Virus record (IMG/VR): IMGVR_UViG_3300025000_000128
Coordinates: 1 to 55,412 of that record
Direction: 5' to 3' (one strand)
Source of the DNA: a virus
DNA length: 55,412 nucleotides
The notes beneath the pieces were generated by a model. That model was not told the DNA's origin. It saw nothing but the letters and a program-made list of their open reading frames with translations, and did no database searches. Position 1 is the first letter of the stretch. The number at the start of each line of letters is the position of its first letter. A program made the translations under genes and the position numbers. Positions 24,882-31,725 of the stretch are shown piece by piece.

Positions 24882-26114
24882 ATGTCTGAATTTAAAATCT
24901 ACGATGTAAACATTGAAGCACTGGAGGCCAAACTTGCTAAACTCAATAAAAAGGCTGTAAAGCTGAATTGTGAACCCTTTGTGCTAAACATTCTTAGCAC
25001 TGAGACCATTCGTAACGAAGAACTTAAAACAGAAAACAAAGTCTATACCTTAGAGCTTTCTGGCACTCCTCCGCAAATCGCAAACTGGCAATTCATAGGA
25101 TCAATTGAACCACACGATAGCGCGAACTTAATTAAAACGATTGCAGGAGAAACTTATCCAGAAAACTACAGAACACACAGTAATTATTGCGAACACTGTC
25201 ATTCTACTAGAAAAAGAAAAATGCTATATCTAGTTAAAAACACTGAATCTGGTGAATACAAAGCAGTAGGCAAAACTTGCTTAAAGGATTTTACCGGACA
25301 TACAAATCCTGAAGCATACGCCAGTTTGTTGGAATTATATTTAGATTCTTCGTGGTTGGAAGAATTTGAAGGTGTTCCTGATGGATCAGGATTGCAAAGA
25401 AAATATAACCTAGAAGAATATTTATCTTATGTATCGGCATGTATCCGAGATAATGGATGGACTAGCAGAAGTAAAGCTCAAGAAGAATACAAACAAGCTA
25501 CAGCGGATTATGCAGTCGATGTTTTGACAGCATCAGAAAGCAGAAGAAAAAGATATGGATATCCTGAAACGAATGACCAGGACAGAGAATTAGCTCAAAA
25601 ATCTATAATCTGGGCTAAAGAACTTGAAGCAGAAAACGACTATCTAAACAACATTAAAATTATTGCACTGGATGAAGTTACAACTTATAAAAATATGGGA
25701 TTTGCAGCAAGTATCGTTTCAAGTTTTACCAGGCATATCGAGCGCGAAATCGAAAAAGAAATGAAAGCAACATCATCAAAACAAGAATTAATATCTGGCT
25801 ATGTCGGCAACATAGGCGAAAAGATTCAAACCGAATTAACCTATATAAATACATTCAGTTTTGAAACACAATGGGGAGATTCACACATTTATAAATTTTT
25901 GGATTCCGAAGGAAATATTTTTATCTGGAAATCATCAAAATATCTAGAAAAAGTTGTATCTGTTTATATTGAAGAAGATGAAAACAAAACAGAATACAAA
26001 CATTTTGAACCTATTCGCCAAGGTGAAAAAGTTAAAATCAAAGGAACAATAAAAGACCATAGTGAATATGCAGGAGCGAAGCAAACAATATTAACAAGGT
26101 GCAAAATAGCTTGA
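24882..26114 (+). CDS. phage/plasmid zinc- and OB-fold-like protein, 410 aa
   Basis: MSEFKIYDVNIEALEAKLAK start with AAAGGAGG upstream. Residues about 103-135 have the zinc-binding segment YCEHCHSTRKRKMLYLVKNT followed by GEYKAVGKTCLKDFTG, characteristic of a widespread family of large phage and conjugative-plasmid proteins of unknown role. The C-terminus (SHIYKFLDSEGNIFIWKSSK, later GEKVKIKGTIKDHSEYAGAK and ILTRCKI) has the strand pattern of an OB fold and probably binds nucleic acid. Complete, single-gene unit. Confidence 0.8.
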   Translation: MSEFKIYDVNIEALEAKLAKLNKKAVKLNCEPFVLNILSTETIRNEELKTENKVYTLELSGTPPQIANWQFIGSIEPHDSANLIKTIAGETYPENYRTHSNYCEHCHSTRKRKMLYLVKNTESGEYKAVGKTCLKDFTGHTNPEAYASLLELYLDSSWLEEFEGVPDGSGLQRKYNLEEYLSYVSACIRDNGWTSRSKAQEEYKQATADYAVDVLTASESRRKRYGYPETNDQDRELAQKSIIWAKELEAENDYLNNIKIIALDEVTTYKNMGFAASIVSSFTRHIEREIEKEMKATSSKQELISGYVGNIGEKIQTELTYINTFSFETQWGDSHIYKFLDSEGNIFIWKSSKYLEKVVSVYIEEDENKTEYKHFEPIRQGEKVKIKGTIKDHSEYAGAKQTILTRCKIA

Positions 26115-26122
26115 AAGGATAA

Positions 26123-26163
26123 AATAGACTAGAGACCAAAAATCTATAGTCTATTTTTTTTTA
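26123..26163 (+). terminator. Rho-independent terminator
   Basis: AATAGACTA (26123-26131) with TAGTCTATT (26147-26155), then a long T-run. Confidence 0.8.
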
Positions 26164-26287
26164 TTACGCACAGAAAGCACTCTCTAAGCGTTTAGAATCT
26201 GTTACCCTATATAATTGCACTCTAACACGTTTTAAACCTGTTAAAATAAAAATATAGGCATGATGCCCATAAATGTTAAAATAATTA

Positions 26288-26315
26288 TTGACATTATGCC
26301 ACAAATCTATATAAT
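26288..26315 (+). promoter_or_regulatory. sigma-A-type promoter with AAAATAATTATT upstream
   Basis: TTGACA (26288-26293), 16-nt spacer, TATAAT (26310-26315). Confidence 0.8.
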
Positions 26316-26350
26316 AATAAGTAATTACATATTAAAAAGGAGTTGGAGCA

Positions 26351-26941
26351 ATGAAGGAATTAAAGCTTGAACAATTGCAATCCAAATTCGTCGGATCAAT
26401 TGTAAAAAAGTCCAGTAAATATTATGTTACCTACCCAAATTCTACACGCGAATATGGCTATAAATGCAATTTGAAGCAATTAGCCGAAAAACTTAATATC
26501 GAAGTCGAAGAGTTTTTAGGGGATGATACAGTCTATCAGACTAAAAATAAATCTAGTTTTAACCGATATATCACAACTTTAAACAATGCCGAAAAGGAAC
26601 GCGATATACTTAGTCAAGAAAGCTTTCTTTCATTGTTACCAGAAAACATTAAAAAGGTTTATGAGTTATCACAAGAGGGGGAAAGATCAAATAGTTTTAA
26701 CAAAGTTGAAAGAAAAGTATTTGTCCTCTTTGCTAAAGTTAACCGCAGAAAAGAAACTATAGAATTGATCATAGATATAAATGAACAACTAAAAATACCA
26801 TCGACAAGTTATATCAGTTATTACAGAATTTGTACTTTCTCAAATCAATATATTAATACTGAAATGGTAAAATTCGATATAGACCAATTTATTAAAAACA
26901 AAGTCAATGAGTTTAAAAATTCCAAAATGTTTTATGAGTAA
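26351..26941 (+). CDS. unknown protein, 196 aa
   Basis: MKELKLEQLQSKFVGSIVKK start with AAAGGAG upstream. Segment YGYKCNLKQLAEKLNIEVEE looks like a short helix-turn-helix, so DNA binding is possible. The rest is helical with a lysine-rich end. Single-gene unit; no family recognised. Confidence 0.7.
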   Translation: MKELKLEQLQSKFVGSIVKKSSKYYVTYPNSTREYGYKCNLKQLAEKLNIEVEEFLGDDTVYQTKNKSSFNRYITTLNNAEKERDILSQESFLSLLPENIKKVYELSQEGERSNSFNKVERKVFVLFAKVNRRKETIELIIDINEQLKIPSTSYISYYRICTFSNQYINTEMVKFDIDQFIKNKVNEFKNSKMFYE

Positions 26942-26968
26942 GAGCTAACAAATAGCTCTTTTTCTTTT
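26940..26968 (+). terminator. Rho-independent terminator
   Basis: AAGAGCTA-ACAAA-TAGCTCTT then TTTCTTTT; overlaps the stop codon region. Confidence 0.8.
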
Positions 26969-27022
26969 CCCTCATACCCATTAAAAATCCATTTTTATAG
27001 GTTAAAATAGTAAAATAATATA

Positions 27023-27050
27023 TTGACATATTAAAAAATAAGCGTATAAT
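27023..27050 (+). promoter_or_regulatory. sigma-A-type promoter with AAAATAATATATTGACA
   Basis: TTGACA (27023-27028), 16-nt spacer, TATAAT (27045-27050); -10 context AATAAGCGTATAAT shared with 22849. Confidence 0.85.
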
Positions 27051-27090
27051 TATAGATAGTTACACAACTTAATAAAGGAGTTGACCGCAA

Positions 27091-27312
27091 ATGACATACA
27101 CTGAAAAGTCTGAAAAATGGGCTAAAAAATTGGGTTATGAATCCTTTAATGCTTTATGGATGGCCTCGGAAGAGACTAGGGATTCAGATCACAATCTCTC
27201 TTATATTACTCCATATAATGGTAAATTTGTTACATATGACTATAACCTCAGAAAAAAGGATATTAAAACCTTCGATACACTAAAAGAAGCCTACCAAAGT
27301 TTATTTAACTAG
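27091..27312 (+). CDS. unknown protein, 73 aa
   Basis: MTYTEKSEKWAKKLGYESFN start with AAAGGAG. The C-terminus (KKDIKTFDTLKEAYQSLFN) has the FDTLKEAYQS helix often seen at the ends of small phage proteins. Stop codon lies in the following terminator. Function unknown. Confidence 0.65.
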   Translation: MTYTEKSEKWAKKLGYESFNALWMASEETRDSDHNLSYITPYNGKFVTYDYNLRKKDIKTFDTLKEAYQSLFN

Positions 27313-27337
27313 AGCAAAAACTCTAGTTTTTCTTTTA
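27308..27337 (+). terminator. Rho-independent terminator
   Basis: AACTAGAG-CAAAAA-CTCTAGTT then TTTCTTTT. The RBS of the next gene follows at once. Confidence 0.75.
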
Positions 27338-27360
27338 AATAAAAAGGAGTGGTATATTTT

Positions 27361-27537
27361 ATGGATAAATTGACAAACGAAGAATATGCAGTAAACAACT
27401 TTAAACAAAATTTATGGCACGAACTGGAGCCAAACTTTTTAGAATTTATACATGGGACTGTAAAAGAAGAGGATATGAAAACGGACAACGAGAAAATTAT
27501 GTTTTATAGATTGCAACAGATTTTCGAGACATTGTAG
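27361..27537 (+). CDS. unknown protein, 58 aa
   Basis: Start at 27361 (AAAGGAGTGG upstream). MDKLTNEEYAVNNFKQNLWH followed by an acidic helical stretch. No own promoter: probably read through the preceding terminator. Function unknown. Confidence 0.6.
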   Translation: MDKLTNEEYAVNNFKQNLWHELEPNFLEFIHGTVKEEDMKTDNEKIMFYRLQQIFETL

Positions 27538-27559
27538 GAAAATGGAATAGACAAATTTT

Positions 27560-27584
27560 AGAGCGGAAACGCTCTTTTTTCTTT
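27560..27584 (+). terminator. Rho-independent terminator with GAAA tetraloop
   Basis: AGAGCG-GAAA-CGCTCT then TTTTTC. Confidence 0.85.
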
Positions 27585-27665
27585 GTCCTGCTTAAGTTTT
27601 ACATTCATTACATCCAACGCCTTAAAAGTGCCTTTCTACTCCTTAAAACATAATATAATTACTAT

Positions 27666-27695
27666 TTGACGTTTGTATATTTACTATGATATTAT
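27666..27695 (+). promoter_or_regulatory. sigma-A-type promoter
   Basis: TTGACG (27666-27671), 18-nt spacer, TATTAT (27690-27695). Confidence 0.6.
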
Positions 27696-27731
27696 GTATC
27701 TATAAATAAATTTATAAGGAGTGTTTAATTA

Positions 27732-28037
27732 ATGAGAAAATTACTCAATACATTTTCAGAACTAAAGCCAAATATCTTTCAACTCATTGCACTAAATCAA
27801 AAGGGAGATTACGCCAATATAAATTTAAATACCGGAATGATTCTTTATTCTAAACGTCAAGATAACTGGCTTCCCGCCCAAAACAAAATCAGTATTCCAG
27901 AATTTGAAGAATGTATGGCTAATAATCCAAAACTATGGTTGTGTAAAGAATTTATTGTATTTAGAAATACTCATGTTGAGGTGTATAATGATTATGTTGA
28001 TAGAGTAAATAAAATGGAAATAATCTTTAAAGACTAG
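27732..28037 (+). CDS. unknown protein, 101 aa
   Basis: MRKLLNTFSELKPNIFQLIA start with AAGGAGTG. Contains YANINLNTGMILYSKRQDNW, a two-strand turn, and an aromatic C-terminus. Single-gene unit; last of the promoter-gene-terminator series before the long non-coding region. Confidence 0.65.
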   Translation: MRKLLNTFSELKPNIFQLIALNQKGDYANINLNTGMILYSKRQDNWLPAQNKISIPEFEECMANNPKLWLCKEFIVFRNTHVEVYNDYVDRVNKMEIIFKD

Positions 28038-28058
28038 TATTAACTAGTCTTTTTCTTT
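28029..28058 (+). terminator. Rho-independent terminator
   Basis: AAAGACTAGT-ATTA-ACTAGTCTTT then TTCTTT; overlaps the stop codon. Confidence 0.85.
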
Positions 28059-28328
28059 GTTTAAAAATAAAATTATGCCAATCATTCAACCCGATCAACT
28101 AATTTTCCCTTTTCAATCCTTCACAAACCAAAAACACTGGCACATAAACAGCCCTTCTTGCCATTAGATTGCATTACCCTTTATATTCTTACCTTAACAC
28201 GTTTTTAACGTCTCAGAATCAAAATAGGGTTAATTGTGGGCCAAAGATCCAATTATAACCTTGAATTGTTTGTAAAATCACTAAAATAAAATAGGACTTA
28301 ATAAACGCAAAAATAATTGTTTTGCCTA
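28059..28328. other. C-rich, gene-free spacer
   Basis: No open frame of note. Contains TTACCCTTTATA..TAACACGTTTTTAACG, which has a relaxed copy at about 26205-26245 (TTACCCTATATA..TAACACGTTTTAAAC). It may be a repeated protein-binding site or an old duplication. Confidence 0.45.
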
Positions 28329-28357
28329 TTTACAAGTGATTCAATATCATATATACT
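28329..28357 (+). promoter_or_regulatory. promoter of the long non-coding region
   Basis: TTTACA (28329-28334), 17-nt spacer, TATACT (28352-28357), with AAAATAATTGTTTTG upstream. Predicted start near 28364. Confidence 0.65.
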
Positions 28358-28363
28358 AAGTGA

Positions 28364-29186
28364 CATAGAGAAGCACACGCAAACATTCTACTAAAGCTTT
28401 TCTACAGTATCAAATCGTTAAATAAAGTTCGATTAAAATTGACCTACGGTAAAAAGGAGGTTCGCCAATCACAGACATTTAACCCTCAGTCCTACATACA
28501 CCTAAAAACATTCTCTTAGGAGCATCCCTTATGTGCCACCATAATAAACCATGTAAGATTTAGCCGAAAACATCCTATTTTGACTTTGCCTCTAATAAAG
28601 GCCAGCTATACGATGTGATTAGACGAAAATCCTCTTCATTCAGTTTTATGGGTTAGGCAGGTGGATAGTGGGTTCCAATAATAGAGAAGATCATAAGCCT
28701 AGCAACAGGCGAATTCTAAAGTATAGAAATATACTTTACCCTGATAGGGTTAAAAATCTGAATTGTAGTTTATTTATAGCAAAAAGCTTGTATCAAATAA
28801 AATCTCTCTTTTATCTAATCCTTATCCTTTCCTTAAAATATTTCGAACGTGGAGAAGTCCTCTGTGCTAGTATATTCTCTTCAAAAGCTTAATTTTGCGA
28901 ATGATGCAATTGGCAGCCAAGAAGAAATGAAAGTACAAGATAACGAAACTAATAGGAATATTTTAGAAGGGATAAGGAGTAAGATAAAAACATTCTATAA
29001 TCCCTTCAGTTTATTCATTATTACAATTTAATCATAACAATTGCTTTAAACTTGCATAACAAAATTAAAATGCAGGTAGTTGTAATTTAATGTTAAATTG
29101 TATAAACTTAGATTGAAGGGATTAATTTTCCGCAAAGTGTGAACTTTTATAACAATTTAAGTTTAGACCTTGGGTAAAATTTAAGA
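28364..29186 (+). ncRNA. candidate giant structured RNA (about 0.8 kb)
   Basis: About 820 nt with a promoter in front and no coding frame of protein character; short open frames inside have no RBS. Many stems: a 9-bp TAAAGTATA-GAAA-TATACTTTA near 28718-28739 with a GNRA tetraloop, ACCCT-GAT-AGGGT near 28740, GCCT..AGGC near 28696, AATCG..CGATT near 28420. The 3' part holds long-range pairs: GAAGGGAT (28966-28973), ATCCCTTC (29000-29007), TGAAGGGATTA (29114-29124), TACAATTTAA/TTAAATTGTA (29022-29031/29093-29102) and TAAACTTA/TAAGTTTA (29103-29110/29158-29165). Size and ornate folding recall the ROOL/GOLLD class of large phage RNAs; membership is not shown. Confidence 0.5.
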
Positions 29187-29204
29187 ATGAAAGAGGTTAT
29201 AATT

Positions 29205-29459
29205 ATGAACATGTATGCAATTGTCAAGGTTTTTAACACTGGTAAAATGGAGATTCAACAAACCACAATTGGTACTAAGGAATTTGCAGAATCTCAAATG
29301 GAAACATGTTTGATTGCCGATGAATCTAACCTATGGAAAAAGTATATTGAAGAATCTATACATCGAAACACTAACCCCAGTGTATGGATTGAGGCTTTAG
29401 AAAAATATGAAAAACTATGTGTCGAGTACAAAATTTGTCAAATTGGAGTTATTCTCTAA
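29205..29459 (+). CDS. unknown protein, 84 aa
   Basis: Start at 29205 because AAAGAGG lies 8 nt upstream; an ATG at 29187 has no RBS. MNMYAIVKVFNTGKMEIQQT start; a short beta-hairpin then a helix (YIEESIHRNTNPSVWIEALEKY). It lies directly after the long structured RNA, so its expression may depend on that RNA. Confidence 0.65.
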   Translation: MNMYAIVKVFNTGKMEIQQTTIGTKEFAESQMETCLIADESNLWKKYIEESIHRNTNPSVWIEALEKYEKLCVEYKICQIGVIL

Positions 29460-29534
29460 CCCAATCAAAAAGACATTTTATCGTATTTTAAGACTGTATA
29501 AACATTTGATTATGCAGTCTTTCAGACTTCGAAG

Positions 29535-29587
29535 TTTTACTAAACTATGTACTAAATCAAAAATAATTAGTATATAGTTTAGTAAAA
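29535..29587. repeat. 14-bp perfect hairpin before the 124-aa gene
   Basis: TTTTACTAAACTAT (29535-29548) and its exact complement (29574-29587), loop 25 nt. A smaller stem AAGACTG/CAGTCTT (about 29491-29522) precedes it. Leader hairpin or operator. Confidence 0.65.
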
Positions 29588-29604
29588 TAAAAGGAGTGGT
29601 TATT

Positions 29605-29976
29605 ATGTTAAGCAAAAAGGAATTCGATGCATTCAGAAAAGAAGCTGAACTAGCTCTAGTGGAATTATCCAAAAAGTACAATGTCAATGTTGAGGCTGGA
29701 AAGATCAAGTATACATCAGATAGCTTTAACCTTGATTTAAAAGTCACTAAAAAGGAAGTCAATGGGAAGTCTTTTGAACAGTCTGAATTCGAGAAGTATT
29801 GTATCTTGTATGGTTTTCAGCCGGAAGATTATAACAAAACGTTTACCACTAGCGGAAGAAAGTTTAAGTTAATTGGATTTAAAACAAGTGCTAGAACAAT
29901 GCCTGTATTGGCTCAAAGTGAAGACGGTAAAAATTACAAGTTTGGCACTGATGTAAAAAGGTTATTAAGTGCTTAA
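29605..29976 (+). CDS. unknown basic protein, 124 aa
   Basis: Start at 29605 (AAAGGAG 8-9 nt upstream; an upstream GTG overlaps the RBS). MLSKKEFDAFRKEAELALVE is a charged helix; then ITYTSDS-like strands and a C-terminal QPEDYNKTFTTSGRKFKLIG segment as found in widespread small phage proteins with a nucleic-acid-binding look. Function unknown. Confidence 0.7.
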   Translation: MLSKKEFDAFRKEAELALVELSKKYNVNVEAGKIKYTSDSFNLDLKVTKKEVNGKSFEQSEFEKYCILYGFQPEDYNKTFTTSGRKFKLIGFKTSARTMPVLAQSEDGKNYKFGTDVKRLLSA

Positions 29977-29997
29977 CCCTTAAAGTTTTTTCGTTAT

Positions 29998-30039
29998 TAG
30001 CAACAAAAACAAAATAACAGACATAAAAATTTGTTGCTA
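29998..30039. repeat. 10-bp perfect hairpin
   Basis: TAGCAACAAA (29998-30007) with TTTGTTGCTA (30030-30039), in the leader of the DUF262 gene. Confidence 0.6.
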
Positions 30040-30071
30040 GTGTCGAGTAAATTAGAAGGAGTGAAGTTAAA

Positions 30072-31274
30072 ATGGCAAGAAGAAAACCAACCACAATGTC
30101 ATGGAACATCAAGCAAATTAACACCATGATCAATAAGGGAACAATCCTCTTTACTCATCCCCTTCAACGTCCTACGGGCCAATGGGAGCAAGCAGACAAA
30201 TCCTTATTAGTGGATTCTCTTTTAACCCTCTATTGTCCAGATTGTTTCGCCATCAAAGAAAAGACAGAGAATGGTAATACATACAGCATCATTGATGGCC
30301 TTCAAAGGTTGTCTACTATTCATGAACTTCTAGCAGACAAATTGACTATGACAGAATTAGAAGACTTTTGCCTAGATGCTACCGGAAATGAAGTCTATAA
30401 CATTTCAGGTAAAACATGGTCACAATTTCCCGAAGAAGTTCAAAACGAAATAATGGGTTATACTTTAGGTCTTAAAGTCTTCGAAATCGAAGAGGGAGAC
30501 GATGAAGAGTCAATCATTGAAGAAATCTTTTACCGCCTTAATAACGGTAAAGGAATGTCACTAGAGCATAAAGCACTAGTAAAAGCTAGTCATAAGGTGC
30601 AAAAATTTGTTCACAGAATCGCAACAGAACACAAACTATTTACTAACATTGCAAAGTATTCTGAAAAAGCGGTAAAGAAATCTGATATTCCAATGACCAT
30701 TATGCAAGCTATTCTCCTTATCTCAAGACTAGATTATCCTAGCCTAGCAGCAAAGGACATTGAACTGGTATTCTCGAAAAACGAAATAACAGATCAAGTC
30801 CTAACACTTGTGGAAAATTCCTTTGATCTTATTGCAAAAGCATTTCCAGAACAGCACAAATTCGTTACAAAAATAAATATTGTGTCAATGGCATATCTTT
30901 TCGCGAATAGTTTAAACCATGACCAAACGATTGTTAATCTTTTGAGATATGTTAATCAAGAGGTTAAACCAGGAGACTCCTACAAAGGATATACAGGCTC
31001 CGGTAATGTCAAGAAGGAAAAGACTATTAACAGACTTAAAGGAATTCTCAAATTGTGTAAAGTTGATGATATTGGATTACCAGTGATGGAAGAAGCTCAA
31101 GAGGTTGAAGAAGTAATTGATCAAGAGGAAATCATTGAAGAACAATGGGAACAGCCTCTACAAGCTGAAAACCTTGAATCTTCTATAACAGATGATCTTG
31201 TAGAGTTCAGCGATGAGGCAGGAAATCTAGAAGACGCTAAAGCAATTTTGAGTATTGTAAACAATGTTGCTTGA
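30072..31274 (+). CDS. DUF262-domain protein, 400 aa
   Basis: Residues 28-83 carry the DUF262 (ParB/Srx-like) signature: THPLQRPTGQWEQADKSLLV, then YSIIDGLQRLSTI with DGLQR at 75-79. This nucleotide-binding domain is found in GmrSD-type restriction enzymes and in many phage proteins. Here no HNH (DUF1524) C-terminal nuclease is seen; instead a helical part and a very acidic tail (AQEVEEVIDQEEIIEEQWEQ). More likely a phage regulatory or antidefence protein than a complete restriction enzyme (inference). RBS GAAGGAG. Confidence 0.8.
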   Translation: MARRKPTTMSWNIKQINTMINKGTILFTHPLQRPTGQWEQADKSLLVDSLLTLYCPDCFAIKEKTENGNTYSIIDGLQRLSTIHELLADKLTMTELEDFCLDATGNEVYNISGKTWSQFPEEVQNEIMGYTLGLKVFEIEEGDDEESIIEEIFYRLNNGKGMSLEHKALVKASHKVQKFVHRIATEHKLFTNIAKYSEKAVKKSDIPMTIMQAILLISRLDYPSLAAKDIELVFSKNEITDQVLTLVENSFDLIAKAFPEQHKFVTKINIVSMAYLFANSLNHDQTIVNLLRYVNQEVKPGDSYKGYTGSGNVKKEKTINRLKGILKLCKVDDIGLPVMEEAQEVEEVIDQEEIIEEQWEQPLQAENLESSITDDLVEFSDEAGNLEDAKAILSIVNNVA

Positions 31275-31336
31275 ATTGTAAAATAATTATTTAGGTAATT
31301 AACCGAAAACCTATATTAAATTTATCTCTAAAATGG

Positions 31337-31342
31337 TATACT
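31337..31342 (+). promoter_or_regulatory. extended -10 promoter
   Basis: TGGTATACT with AAAATAATTATTTAGG about 55 nt upstream, ahead of the 77-aa gene. Confidence 0.5.
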
Positions 31343-31376
31343 ATTTATAACAAATGAATGAAGGAGCGTGTTGGAA

Positions 31377-31610
31377 ATGGATCAAACAATGTATCAACAA
31401 CTATTAGCTTTAGGTATGCAGGAATCAGAATTAGATAATCATTGCTCTGATTTGTACGTTTTGAAAAATGCAATTTCCACAAAGTTCGTTAATGAATACG
31501 AGTTCAAAATGAACGTAACAACATTTAGAAGCGAACTAGAAGACAGACAAATTTGGTACGAAATACCTTTTGCTTATACAGAGTATCATACTAAAGGTAT
31601 AGTCTATTAA
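31377..31610 (+). CDS. unknown protein, 77 aa
   Basis: Start at 31377 (GAAGGAG 10 nt upstream; earlier GTG/TTG codons are too close to it). MDQTMYQQLLALGMQESELD start, aromatic C-terminus (WYEIPFAYTEYHTKGIVY). Probably expressed from the promoter at 31337. Function unknown. Confidence 0.65.
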   Translation: MDQTMYQQLLALGMQESELDNHCSDLYVLKNAISTKFVNEYEFKMNVTTFRSELEDRQIWYEIPFAYTEYHTKGIVY

Positions 31611-31629
31611 AACCCAACATTGATGACAT

Positions 31630-31703
31630 TTTGCAGAGTGACTAGGGACTATAACGGTCTCTAGGTAATGCACAAGGAAGGTCACAAGTCCTTCCAATTG
31701 CTA
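31630..31703 (+). ncRNA. two-hairpin RNA element, copy 1
   Basis: TTGCAGAGTG, hairpin 1 (CTAGGGAC-TATAACG-GTCTCTAG region), linker TAATGCACAA, hairpin 2 (GGAAGG-TCACAAGT-CCTTCC) and TGCTA. The same order with different but compensating stem sequences is at 35128-35202. Such covariation is strong evidence that the RNA fold is kept. Located in the leader of the 815-aa methyltransferase gene. Confidence 0.65.
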
Positions 31704-31725
31704 ATTTTTAAGGGGGAAAATACAT

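Noticed and set aside
28668-29031. 60-74-aa frames inside the long non-coding region
   Set aside because: No RBS; they cross several perfect RNA stems and have no protein-like composition.
30072-31274. Complete GmrSD restriction enzyme
   Set aside because: Only the DUF262 part is present; the HNH/DUF1524 nuclease half is absent here and in the neighbours.
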